Source: Mytilisepta virgata
Lineage: Eukaryota > Mollusca > Bivalvia > Mytilida > Mytilidae
Reading direction: 5' to 3'
DNA: 64,000 nucleotides
Assembly: GCA_028015205.1 (NCBI GenBank)
Contig: CM051518.1
Span: 31,028,001-31,092,000 of the forward strand
Part shown: positions 41,736 to 54,400 of the stretch, in pieces
How positions within the stretch are numbered: the first letter of the stretch is position 1
Layout: the number at the start of each line of letters is the position of its first letter
The notes under the pieces: generated by a model
Seen by the model: only the letters and a program-made list of their open reading frames with translations
Databases searched by the model: none
Told to the model about the DNA's origin: nothing
Program-made: the position numbers and the translations under genes

Positions 41736-43274
41736 ACTGAACCGCAAAAGAAACGTCGCACAAAATGACATGTTCACATACATTTATTTCAAAGTGACAT
41801 TTATGTATTTTAAATTAATTTTTCAAAATTTAATGAATGATTTACAGTCTTTTGGTTACAATGTTCACAAAAACGTCACAATTGTCGCAACGTCACATGT
41901 TTTCAATGCTGTGCTCCCACGTCCATTAATAACGTGTATGTCCTCCACCGGCACCAATTACTGCGGCACATCTTCGGTACATGGAGTTGATGAGCCGATT
42001 AATAAACGCCATCGGAATACGTGCCCATACTCTCTGAAACGCTTGTGAAAGTTCAGCTGCAGTTGTCGGACTTGGCTGCTCATTATTCAACCGTCTTTGA
42101 ACTTCGTCCCATAAATGTTCAATAGGGTTTAAATCTGGACTCAAAGCCGGCCAATCCATAACATTAATGTTATTCTGCTGTAGGAAGTCTCTTGTGGCTC
42201 TTGCGGTATGCGCACGTGCATTGTCCTGTTGGAAAGTCTTGTTTTGATGACGTGCGAAATGGGGCTGAACATGGGGTGTCAAGACTTGGTCGATGTAACG
42301 GGCAGCTGTTACGCCATTTCCTCTGCCTGGGCCAAGGTTCTGAAAGATGACTGGACCAAGTTTAACGTTAAGGCCGATTCCACCCCATACCATGATGGTA
42401 GGTCCTCCCCACGCGTCTGTTTCCAGAATGCAGCTGTCTTCGTAACGTTCCCCGCGTCTTCTCCACACTCTGGTTCTGCCATCGGCTGTTGAAATGCAGT
42501 AACGGCTTTCATCAGAGAAGATGATGTTACGCCATTGTCGATTTCGCCAATTCTGTCACTGAGTGGCTCACTGAAGACAAGCTTGACGGTGTCGAGGAGT
42601 AAGAATAGGTCCTCTTGCTGGACGGCGACATCTCATGTTTCTAGCAGCTAATCGCCGACGAACCGTATCATCACTTATGGGTCGTCCATGTGTTCAAACA
42701 GTGTTTCTGGCAGTTTCGGCAGCTGGGGTGAACCGATTCATCAAATGGTGACGAACAATGCCTCTATTCTGTCTAGGGGTAGTGACTTGGGGTCTACCAC
42801 TCCGTGGACGGTCATTTGTGCTGTTTGTTGCATTGTACCGTGTCCGTAGACGTTCAATTGTTCGAACAGCACAGTTGAAGTCGTTGGCAATAACTCTGGC
42901 AGATTGCCCAGCATCCAATCGACCAATGGCCTGTTCTCTCTGTTGTGGAGTCAGACGTGGCATAGCTTCTGTGTCAACACTGATACTAACACTCTTTAAT
43001 TTTCTCCGGCCTTTTATACCCATAAAGGAGCATGAATTTCACGAACATTTAAGATTTAAGAAAAATTACCGCCAAGTGTGTCCCACGAGCGGTTTTAGGT
43101 ACGGTCGCTCTACGATATCAACTGAAAATTATTCAACCGAAAATTTAATTCACAGGTAATTTAATCTTACCTGGTGATGTAATCGTAATACTGATTATAT
43201 AAAAATCATTAATTAATATTTATTTTGAATTTTGCTAACATTTTGAAAAAGCGACGTTTCTTTTGCGGTTCAGT
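41736..43274 (-). mobile_element. Tc1/mariner-type transposon with 24-bp perfect TIRs
   Basis: 41736-41759 (ACTGAACCGCAAAAGAAACG and four more bases) and 43251-43274 are perfect inverted repeats. A TA lies one base outside the left repeat and one or two bases outside the right, as expected for TA target duplication. It contains one transposase reading frame on the minus strand, broken only by three stops. About 1.54 kb in total, intact in outline. Confidence 0.92.
41926..43023 (-). pseudogene. Tc1-family transposase, inactivated by three in-frame TGA codons
   Basis: One continuous frame of 365 codons from ATG at 43023 to a stop at 41926. The N-terminal part has helix-turn-helix DNA-binding features (LTPQQREQAIGRL, NDFNCAVRTIERLRTRY) followed by GRPRSGRP-like DRPRSGRP. 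The catalytic domain shows FSDESRY (first Asp), QQDNARAH (second Asp) and SPDLNPIEHLWDE; the third acid is Glu with 34 residues between, so DD34E. Three TGA stops interrupt it between 42693 and 42560, with no frameshift. The frame downstream of the stops (42468-41926) is open. It would be inactive as it stands. Confidence 0.92.
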
Positions 43275-43299
43275 ATACATTCATCTTATATAGTACAAC

Positions 43300-43660
43300 A
43301 CAATTCAGTAACATTTGAATCACCATGACCTACATTTTATGCTTGAGTGACTTAGACTAAATTTTTACATTTAGGTGTATTATTAAAGAACCTATAGTAA
43401 TAAATTAATTATATTTCACAATTACAACTTGCTTCAGCTACAGTTTAGTCACTATGACCTAGATTTTATGGTAGAGTGAATTTGAGGATTAAAATTTTTG
43501 CATTTAAATCTGTTTTTTAAAAAACATGTGATGATATCAATGATATTTTTACAACTACAGTCATCTTAGTTCAACACTGATCACCAACATACAAGTCCAT
43601 ATTACCTGCTTTTTGTGCTTCAGTGACTCCATTTGGGTCTTTTTTCAGTAACAGAAATTA
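43300..43660. repeat. Degenerate repeat with CACCATGACCTACATTTTATG units
   Basis: Two or three diverged units (TGACCTACATTTTATGCTTGAG near 43326, TGACCTAGATTTTATGGTAGAG near 43455, and a weaker one near 43600). Resembles the reverse strand of family H. Low confidence. Confidence 0.4.
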
Positions 43661-44189
43661 GTGCTGTGGATTTATTATTTTTATTGGGGTAAAAGTGAAT
43701 TCACCAGTAACCAGTAACAAGGATACAGTAATCAGTGTGGAAATGTGATATGTCCTGCATTTTGCAGGGAAGTGGTAACCTGTGAAAACAATTGGAATAC
43801 CCAGTAGCCCACTCAATATGTATGATGCCCACTCAAAATTAGTGGACTAAACTCAACATGTATCAGTAAACTTCATCAGTGTGTACATCAAACAATACAT
43901 ACATTTTAACTATGTGATTAAGTTTTGTGTTAATATGGATTTTAGGGCGGGGCATCCATGTATTACAGAGACAATTTCTAGTCTATAATTTCATACAATT
44001 TTATTATGAAAACAGACATATGTTTATAAGAATCATATGAGATTGTTCAGTGTGTTAATCCTTTCCACAGGTTTGCACTAAAACTTGGTGGATTTTGAGT
44101 TGAATGGAAAATCAATCGTCTAATAGTTTTTATGGATTCGAGTGGTGGCTGCCTATGGACTATGATGTCACTGACTGTATATCACTTTT

Positions 44190-44835
44190 TAGCTCACCTG
44201 TCCTTGAACATAGCTTAACTTAGGTCCCTACGGAAAATTTACTTAAAGATTTTCTTGTTTGAAATCAGTTTTCCAATTGGAACAAAACTTGGCAGCAATG
44301 GTCCTAAGGTGGTCCTTTTTCAGAAATATATCTGATGACCTGACCCATTATCCAGTATGGCCGCCAGAGCCAATCATAGTTTAACGTAGAACCCTATGGA
44401 AAATTTACTTAGATCTTCTTGTCACAAAGTTGATAGCAATGTTCCTTATGTGGCTCTCTTTCAGAATTGTTTCTGACATTCCCGCCCACCATCCAAAATA
44501 GCCACCAGAGCCAAACATTGCTAAAAATAGTACCCAATGGGGAAATTAACTTATAGATCTTCTTGTATAAAACCAATGGGCCATTTGGAACAAAAGTTAG
44601 CAGCAATGGTCCTTAGTTGGTTCTCTTTCATAATTATATCCTATGATCCCACCCATCATCCAAGATGGGCACCAAAGCCAAACATAATTTAACATAGGAC
44701 CTAATTGGAAAAACTACTGAGAGATCTTCTTGTTTGAAACCAGTCAGCCAGTTGGGTTGACAGCATATTAATGTTCCAGTCAAGATTGAGATAGTCCAGC
44801 TGAGTGATACAGGCTCCTGTGAGCCTTTTGTTTAG
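44190..44835 (+). mobile_element. Family A element, short copy
   Basis: Starts TTTTTAGCTCACCTGTCC, carries GGTCCTAAGGTGGTCC, TATGGCCGCCAGAGCC and TCTTTCAGAATTGTTTC paragraphs, and ends AGTGATACAGGCTCCTGTGAGCC, in which AGGCTC/GAGCCT is the small distal hairpin. Confidence 0.8.
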
Positions 44836-44956
44836 TATACAAATGTACAGTCAATGCATTTTGTTTGCTCATATACATCTAGCAGAGTTGCAGGATAAAC
44901 TGTGAAACTATCATATATTAAAATGATTCTCACAACAATTTCCCATCATAAATGAT

Positions 44957-45140
44957 ACATATATGTGACAAATTCAGATTGGCTATGGTGAGATTTATTT
45001 ATCATTTCAAGGATGATAATAAAGGAGGAAAATTTCCATTTACCATTTATAGTTGCATGGCTTTTTTAAAACATTTTATTATTCCACCAAGTCTAGGTAA
45101 GCCTGAGAAATTGTTGCCCGCACATGAGGTCGTGAGATTG
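44957..45140. repeat. Dispersed repeat K, uninterrupted copy
   Basis: Contains in one stretch the two parts found separated at 3985-4060 and 5405-5530. Lies shortly upstream of the zinc-finger gene exon. Confidence 0.5.
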
Positions 45141-45373
45141 GTTCAAAATGTGTGACTCTCACGCACAATGTGTGGGACACCACATGTATGATAATGGGAA
45201 TTGTATGGGCAGGGAGACTTAGCATCTCTGTCTCTGCACAATATCTGGTTTTATGAATAAAAACATAGCATTAATTTTTGAATACAATAATATATCACAT
45301 TTTTCTGAGAAAGGATTTGTTTCATAGCGTTCTGTATCAGCTATATTATCATCTATTTGTATTATTGTCTTAC

Positions 45374-45375
45374 AG
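45374..45375 (+). promoter_or_regulatory. Probable splice acceptor of the zinc-finger gene coding exon
   Basis: TATTATTGTCTTACAG is a good 3' splice site with a pyrimidine tract, 76 bp before the initiator ATG. It implies one or more upstream 5' UTR exons that I could not place. Confidence 0.6.
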
Positions 45376-45432
45376 ATGAATGACAGATTCCTGGTATTTA
45401 AAGAAAACCACAAATATCATTTGAAGGATTAG
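45376..45432 (+). CDS. Upstream ORF, 18 codons
   Basis: ATG directly after the putative splice acceptor opens an 18-residue frame (MNDRFLVFKENHKYHLKD) ending TAG at 45430-45432, 19 bp before the main ATG. If the 5' UTR is spliced as suggested, ribosomes would meet this ATG first, so it may restrain translation. No claim is made for the peptide itself. Confidence 0.4.
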   Translation: MNDRFLVFKENHKYHLKD

Positions 45433-45451
45433 TTAAATCGAAAAAAAGAAA

Positions 45452-48400
45452 ATGGATTTAGAAATATCAGATGAATCATCCAGTAATTATGGAAGCATTA
45501 TTCAAAGAGCTTCAATTATTCCTGTTGAGGAAGGTGTTCATTTTAAGAAAAACCCATCAAAAATGACAGAAAGCACTGCAACGGAAATGTTAGAAGAATT
45601 AAGCAGTAATGATACCCATGAACAGGACAATAATATATCTAAAATCAAAACTGCAGTTAAAGATTCTGACAAAATGACAGACAATACCGTTAACTCTGGT
45701 TCATTTCAATGCTTTGAATGCTTAGAAGTTTTTCAAAACCTTTCTAGTCTTATTAATCATCTTTTTGAGCATCCTAAATCTAATCCGATGATGTGCAACC
45801 ACTGTGGCACTGGTTTTATCAATGCTTCTCAAAAGCAAATCCATAAGGCCAGGAAAAATAACCAGTATGAAGAAATGCCATTTGAATGTGACCAGTGTGC
45901 TATGGGATTTACAACACAATATCTCTTAAATTTCCACAAAGAAGGACACAAAAATGCCAATTTTTTAAGTTGTGATATATGTGAAAAGAACTTTTCCAGT
46001 GATGCTCATGCTTATGTTAAGCATTGTCGGGTTCATACGAACTCAAAAGAAAAATCACCCCATCATCAAAGAGTGCCTGTTTGTAAAGATGCAGTATTTT
46101 CCTGTTCTGTCTGCTGTTTAAAATATAAAACACCATCAGCATTGTTTGTTCATCTGAAGTCCCATCCAGGATTTCGAACTTACATTTGCTTCCAGTGTGG
46201 CATGGGATTTGATAACTTGGACACATACGAAAGAAGAAAACATAAAGATGATCACCAAAAAGATGAAAAGTATTCTGATTATCAGTGTAAAATATGTAAG
46301 GAAGGGTTTCTAAATTCAGACTTACTATTGTTGCATGAGTATGTACATTCTAAGAAAAATCTATTTGAATGTTATGCATGTCGCCAAGATTTCAAAAATG
46401 GACATAATCTATATTTCCATCTTTATGACCCAAAGGTCAGATGCAAGGCAATTACTAGTGGAAATCACAATTCAGAAGAAATGAATATCACAACCATAAA
46501 TGCTGACAGTTTTGACAATGGAGGTGATTATGGAGTTCCATTATCATGTATAGATATAAGTACAATGAGCACTGGACTAATTCAGAGACATCGTAAAGAT
46601 GTATTTAAATGTGATTACTGCGAAGAAGAATTTACTATTTTTGAAAGGTTATTTTTCCATCTGAAAGCACATGGTTATAAGAACTTTGACATTTGTTCAG
46701 TTTGTGGACTTGGTGTGAAGACAGAATTAAAGCTGATGAAACATAAATTGTACCATAACACACAAGATGAAGAATTTTTATATCAGTGTAACATTTGTGA
46801 TATGGAATTCTTGTACTTAGACCTTCTCACATTGCATGTTAATGTCACACATAAAGGAAAATCAATTCTGTATTGTGAGAAATGTGACAAAGGCTTTGAT
46901 TTGAAAGGTGAATACATCAAGCATTTTAGTGGTTCTATGCATACTGCTTTAAAACGTAGGCAGAAGGATGTTTCTCTTAAGTATAAGCATAGGAAATATA
47001 ACTGTAATTTCTGCAGTCAGGTATTTCAATGCAGGAAGTACGTAGCTGTCCATGTTGCCTCACACCATTTCTTAACATGTCACATATGCAAAATGAAGTT
47101 TAAAACTCTGACAGAATTCAAGAGTCACAAGAAAGAGCATATTGAAGACTATCCATTTAAATGTCGGTTCTGCGAGAATATTTATGGAGACGAAAATTCT
47201 TTAATCCATCACATAAATATTCATATCAAAAGACAAGATAAAGAATTCCATGTATGCACCGTATGTTCTCGTCAGTTTAAGGACAAACAAAAGTTGGAAG
47301 AACACAAACAAGATCACAACTATAAGTTTTGTAGAAACTGTGGATGTAAACAGTCATTAAATGTAGATTTTCAAGAACATTTAAAAAAATGCAAGACTGG
47401 TAAAGCAGATTTAGAAGAGAACAGTGAAAATGAATTGGAAGAAGTTCCTAAAAAAAGGAAATACAAAAAGCATCAAAAGAAAACAAATCTGAAAACTGTC
47501 TATGTAGAGGGATTTCTAGAAAAAATTTATTCAAATCATAAACTGAAAACTATTGAAATTCGTAATAGGAAACAAGCATTAGAACTTGTCAATGATTCAG
47601 ATAATATACCATCTTATGATAGCAACAGTCCTAGTTCTTTAAATACCATTGAACCAACAGAAAAATCCATATTACTAGACAATGTAGATACAGAGCATAA
47701 TCTGTCTGAAAAGTTCCATGCTCAAACAAAGAACAAAGGGATATCCAATGCAGCAACACGTGAAACTAGGTCAGAAAATGTTGCATTTATTTTGGACAAC
47801 GAAGAAGCAAATAAATCATTTGCAGAACAGAATGAAATAAATTTAAATTCTAGGAAAGAAAATAATGATTCTGTTGAAACAGAGGTTAAGCATTCAATGT
47901 TAAATCAATGTGCAATTACTGATAAGACAAACTATCAAAAAAGTCCTGTGGCACATGTTAATGACTTATTTTCTGGAAAAGAAAATTCATATAGTCATAA
48001 TGTCATTGATAAGAAAGAAGCAGACAATACCCCAAAGAAGGGGATAGAGTCTGTAAAAATTCCTTCAGACATTAGATGTAACGATAGCAGTCAGAAACCG
48101 TTCATTCTACCACTTATTAAAGATGGACAGATTCAATGTCTTCTTCAGTATAAACTTCCAGATCTAATGAACCTTCCAAAACAAATCCAAACATCTTCTT
48201 TAAGCACATCAATACCTAGTATGTCAATCTGCTCTAAAAGTAAGCAATCAATTAGTCTTTTGCCTCACTCATTATGTGAAACCAGCCATTTGAAAATTCC
48301 AGATGCTGAAAAAACTGAGGAATCTCCAAAGAAAATGAAAAATTCAGACACTGCTAATACAGGAAATCTTTTTTCTGAAACAATGAATTCTGACATCAAT

Positions 48401-51400
48401 TCAGGTATAGCTCAAACAAAGATTGGTAAACAGGATGCAGATATAAGTAAGAAATTTCCATGTGGGAAAGAAACATCGAAAATTTTAGAATCAGAACAAA
48501 ATTTGCATGGAGATCAAGAAGGCATGGAGACTGTAATCATTACAGTAAATGGAGAAAGAGATGTTGAAAGCTTAGATATCAAGTCTTTTATATATCCTGA
48601 CAGCAAAGAAAATAGTTTAGACAGCAAACCAAGTCACAGTATTGATTGTTTTGATAATGAAAATGAAAAAAAAATTCTGGAAAAAACCACAGCGTCCCCT
48701 ATGAAGAGTAATCATCCACCTTGGAAAGTTAAATTTACGAAATCCAAAAAGGGTTTTAAATCTAAAATCAGGAACAAGTCAGAAGAGGAGGAGCATCACC
48801 CTTTTTCTACAGATCCATTAGATGTCAAAGCTGGTCAAGCCAAGGATCAGACTAATAAGTCAAGGGAGGAAAATTTAAAAGCTAATGTGGATCCTTCTAC
48901 ATTAACTCTGGATTCTAATCAAAGTGAAGATAATGAGGAAGTATTTATATGTAGTCAATGTGATGTAAAATTCAGTAAATATAATCATCTGATTATTCAT
49001 TTATTTGCTTTTCATAAAGGTGTGAAACCATTTATCTGTTTAACCTGTGGATTTGGATATTTATTTAACTATGGCAAAGACTTCAAGAGAAAGAGTAGAG
49101 ATCATATGCAAAAGCATGAAAATGAAAACTATCCTTATAAATGTGGCGAAAAAAACTGTTGTCAACAATTTCAGAATAAGAAGTTAAAAAATCTCCATAC
49201 CAATATGGAGCATTTGAATAAAAGCTTTTTGAGGTGTGATCTGTGTGACTTAGATTTTCAAAATTACGGCCAATTCACTCAGCCTTATTTTAATCACTAT
49301 AAAATCTGTGTGAAAGAACTAATGGGATCGATAAAGGAAAAGCCATCATCTGTTAGAAAAAGTAATCAATTTGAGAACCAAAGACAGGATGATAGTAATT
49401 CTGCTGAAAATAATCAAGTGAAAAGAAAAAATGAAATGCAAAGTGATGATAATACTCAACATGCAACTAAGGTGCACATAGATATTGACTTAAAAAATCA
49501 ACAAACAGATGAAAAGAATTATACTCAGAAAAATCAAATTGATTTTGATGTTGAAAATAATTCAGCAGGCACTGATAATACTCAGTTACTACGTAACTTG
49601 CATACTATCGATATTGAACTACATAGTCATTCAGTGATCAGAAATGTTACCCAGGAAAAACAAAAAAACTATGCAGTAAACAGTAAGTTAGCAGATGGGA
49701 TTCACACTCAAAATTGTCAGCCACCTGCTATTAAAGCACGAAATAAGTCAAGTATGGAATACACTAAGAAAATGTATACCAAAATCCAAGAAGACACTAC
49801 AGTCAGGGAACCTGTTTCTACAACAGAACGTAAATCAACAAGAAAACGTAAAGCCTCTTCAAAGATGGTGGACTTTCTGGAGATGAAACCAAAGTGGGCA
49901 AGGCGTGTGATATCAACAGCAGAGGACAAAAAATGTATTGAGACAGGAACTAAAATAAGTAGAAAAACAAAGAAGAATGGAAAGAACATAACATCATATT
50001 GTAAAAAAACACAAGATAAAAAGGAAGCTGTTTTAAATGAAGAGAAAGCATTAGAAGATGATAAAGTAGAGGTTATCATGACAAAGGCAAATGCTATATT
50101 GGAAGAAGTAAAGAAAATGTTTCCTCCTCCTGATTTGTTAGATTTTGGAATAAAAATAGCTGAACCCGGTCCTGTAAGGAACAATGGAATTTTCTCTTGT
50201 GAAATTTGTTTGAATCGTTTCAGTTCATACCAAAAATTAATCCTTCATTTGACTGACCATAGGGGCCTTATACCATTGATTTGTCTTGCCTGTGGAGCTG
50301 GTAACAATCTTTCATCACATAAAGGTCCTATTTGGAAAAAGAATCATTTACAGAAACATCAGAGTGAAAAATTGTCTTATACTTGTCAAGTCTGCAGTGA
50401 GAAATTTGCACACTCAGAATTTCTGGACCTTCACTCTAAAACACATAAAGGGAGACAAGTTTTATTTTGTGAACATTGTGGTAAAGATTTCGCAGTGGGA
50501 GGTTTTTACAGGTCTCATATCAAAGAAAATCATTGTCCAAAGTTAAGAAAACAAACCAGAATAAATAGTATAAGAGAAAATCAGATCAGCAGTATAAATG
50601 GTCTATCATCTAATGAAAATGAAGCAACTACTGGAAAGAATGGTGACAAAGGAAGTCATTGTAGTGGAGAACATAACGGTGGCCTGAAAACCAGTCAAAA
50701 TATTAAACAGGAAAGAAAGATGAGGACAGATGAGAAAATGAAGAAATTCAATCTATTAAACAACAAATTTGCTAAAGCTAGGAATATTTTAACAAAACAA
50801 TCTGTTCAGAAGGGCATCAATTGTCAAATTTGCAAACGTTTTCTTAAGTTTGGAAGTATAATCTGTGAACATAGCAAGTCAGATTATTATAAAAATGCAT
50901 ACATCTGTCAAACATGTGGAAAGATATTTAGTGACAAGAAGTCTTTATCATTGCATACCAAAAGAAAACATTCTTTAAAGTCACTTCACTGTAAAATTTG
51001 TGGGTCTTCTTTTGCAATGGAAGTGGACTATATAAAGCACTTGAAAGTAATTCATGGGAAACCTTTAAATGAACACATGAACTTTGAAACCAATGAAACA
51101 GTTCAAGATCATACATACATGGAAAAAGAAATGGAAATTCCAATAATCACAAACGAAATGCGCTTCGTCCCAAGTGTACCATCTTTAATTAAAAGTAATC
51201 TTGGTATATCATCGTTCGGCTTGAGCTCGACATCAAATTATGGAGATTCATCAAGACATCAGGTTAAAATAAGATCAGCTGATTTTGTTATCGAAAGCAA
51301 TACAAACACTTCCAATCAAACTTTGAATACATTGTCAGATTCCAACAACACAGATGTACCAAAAGTTATTCAGATTACACCACCTGATTTTAACAATGTT

Positions 51401-54400
51401 GAAAGGGCAAAAGATTTTATTATTAAACAAGGTAATAAAAACATTTGTAGGCTTTGTGGAAAGATTCTTCACAGTCGAAGACCATATCATTGGAAATTAC
51501 ATCTTCTTATTCATCATGGAGAAAAAAAATACATCTGTTCAATATGTAATAAAGGCTTTGGAACTGAGCGTGCTTTGAGATCTCATGTAGGAACTGTCCA
51601 TCAGCATCAAGAGACTAAATGTAAATTTTGTGGTAAAATTCTTACATCAAGAAAAGGTATGAACCGTCATTTAAAAAGAGTACATAAAATGGAATATGTT
51701 CCAGAGAAAAACATCCAATGTTATCATTGTAATGAATGCTTTAGTAGCTTAAAGGATCTCGCAGAACACAGACTAATTTATCATTCTAAATTCAAGTGTG
51801 AAATTTGTGGACAGTTTTTAGCAAGTAGCCGTGGATTGAGGAAACATAAAGAAAGAATTCATCAGAAAATCACCCAGAAAAATATTCTTCATAAAACAGA
51901 CCATCATATGAAATCTATTTCTAAAAGTTTTGAAGAAAATCAAAAAGTGGAAACTTGGGAAGCAGTCTCTTCTATACAACATATATTAAAAGAATCCCCA
52001 AATAAGAATGTGAATTCACAACAATCACCAAAAGTTACTATTCCACTGAGTTCTTATTATAATACTGTTGCACAACAGAAAGTAAAGTCTGACAATAAAA
52101 CCAGTACTTTTGTTTCTTTGTCACCAAAGAGAAGCTTGCTACAAAGTCATAAGGTAACACTTTTATCAGAAAATAAATCATTGGTGTCTGAATTAAAATA
52201 TGTTACTCCGGAGAAGTCATCTGTGTCCAAGTCAGGAACCAAATCTATACAAGGTGCTAAGAACAGGTCTGTAAGTTCATGTTTAGATACTACATTGTCA
52301 CCAAGTAGAACAGTGCCAGGCTCTTCATCTAGTAATTTATTTGTGCCTTTAGAAATTTCTGCTACTTCTAGTGAAAATTTTCATCAGACAGTCATTACAG
52401 ACAATGACACTGTATTAGAAAAATCAGAACCAACGAAAGAAATGACCAGTAATATGGAAGACCCCTCTGCAGTATTTGGAGCTAATCTGAATGAAAATGA
52501 TGTTAGCACCGATGAATTTTTTGTATGTGATGAATGTGGACGTTTTTGCTTTAATGCTAATGCTTTGGCCACACATAAACGTGCATATCATAACAAAAAG
52601 AAATTTAACTGTAATTTCTGTGGCACTGTTGTAAATAATATAAATGAAGCTAGTCGTCATAGACAAAAATATCACAAAAAAATTAAATACAATTCCTGGT
52701 GTTTCACAGAGGTTGTAAGCCCCAAAAAGTTAGTACCTGGGAGTAATTCTTCATATTTGAAAGAAAGTTTGCATATGAACATGGAAAGAAATACGTATAC
52801 ATTAAGCAATTCAGCGAAACATGAAAGTCAGTCAGATTTCTTAACCATAGGTGAAGATAAAAATGTTCCTATTGCTATTGTAGAAAATAATAGTTCAGGA
52901 AAAGAACATTTTACTGTACCTTTAGTGAACCAAAAAGATGTAACAGAAGGTCATACTCAAAACCAGACTTTACAAGATGAAACTATATTGGATAATACTG
53001 TGGGTGAAATTTTAATTGATAAACAAGATGTTGATAGAGATGATAGTCTTGGACTTGGTAATTTTAATAGGATCAGTGACGAAAGGGTTGATGAATATTT
53101 AATGGACAAGAATTTTGAAACCAATTCAACTAATTTAAATGTTGAACATACTGAATTACAACAGTTGCATACGCCATCATCAAATTATGATCAGAACTTA
53201 GATGAGGATGATGATGTTGATGTTGATAGTGGAGAAAATGGCCTAGAAAATAAAGGATATAGGACTTTAGACATGTTAGATGAATGTCAAGAATCCATTC
53301 GAGATCAAGAAAATTTAGCACAAACAGAGAGAAAAGATGAGGACTGCTCAAAAGAGTGTTTCATATATACTGCAACAAAAGTAGACTTTTCACCAGTGAA
53401 AATAGATAATATGGCAGCATCAACAGATCAGATGCAAATAGACAAAAAGTCTTTGGTGAAAAATGAAATCATTATGAAACCATCAATCATAGTTGAAGAT
53501 ATAAGTGCATTAGATAAGACATCAAAAACCAATGCATTTACAGAAAAGGATAAAGAAGAAACACTTACACTGAAAAAGAAGTCTACATCAAATGTGTCAG
53601 TATCAAACAATGACAAAATATTGCAAAAATATAAAAGTGAACTGCATACTATATCCAAGCAGCATTTACAGTTAGACAAATCAACAGTGATGAGTAAAGC
53701 ACAGAGCATATACAAGCAGAATGCATCAGCAGATATTTCATCTGTGACGAGTAAAGCAAAAAACTTACCCAAGCAGTATGTACCAGTAGAAAATCCAGAC
53801 GTGACAAGTAAACCTGGATTTATCACCAAAGGATTATTACAAACAGCAGCATTGAACAAAGAAACTCCCGATTCATCAACAAAGATGTGTTTATCAGTAG
53901 AAACAACACCATTGAAAAATAAAACAAGAGTATCAAATGTAAACAAAAAAACCAAAACATTGATCAGTTCAGTACAAGATTCATCCATCCAGTGTGATCC
54001 ATTAGATATTTCTCCAGTAAAAAGAACACATAAATCTTTGGCAAACAAAGAATCAAAATATAAATATGTAAACAAAAAGCAAACAGATAATTCATCTATT
54101 AAATGTAAGCCAATAGGTACATGTAGATCACCAATACTGAGTGAGAAAGCACAAAGTTTGCATGTTCCTTCCTTACATGATGAGGAAAACATAGAAAATG
54201 AGTTAATGGAGAACAGTATCATTGAAGGGAAATGTGATAAGGCAGTTCAAACTGATGACACAAACGTTTCATTTCTTGAAGAAAATTCTAAAGGCAAAAG
54301 GAAAAACAGAGATATGTTTGGAGAACCAAACAAAAGAATCAGGTCCAAGACCAGAACAGAGTGCATTATTAGAAAGATATGTAATAAAGACACATTACAG

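Noticed and set aside
49717..50184. 155-residue ORF on the minus strand
   Set aside because: Antisense shadow of the zinc-finger coding exon.
53428..54222. 264-residue ORF on the minus strand
   Set aside because: It lies wholly inside the zinc-finger coding exon in an antisense frame, is rich in Phe/Ser/Leu as antisense of Lys/Ser-rich coding usually is, and has no recognisable domain.
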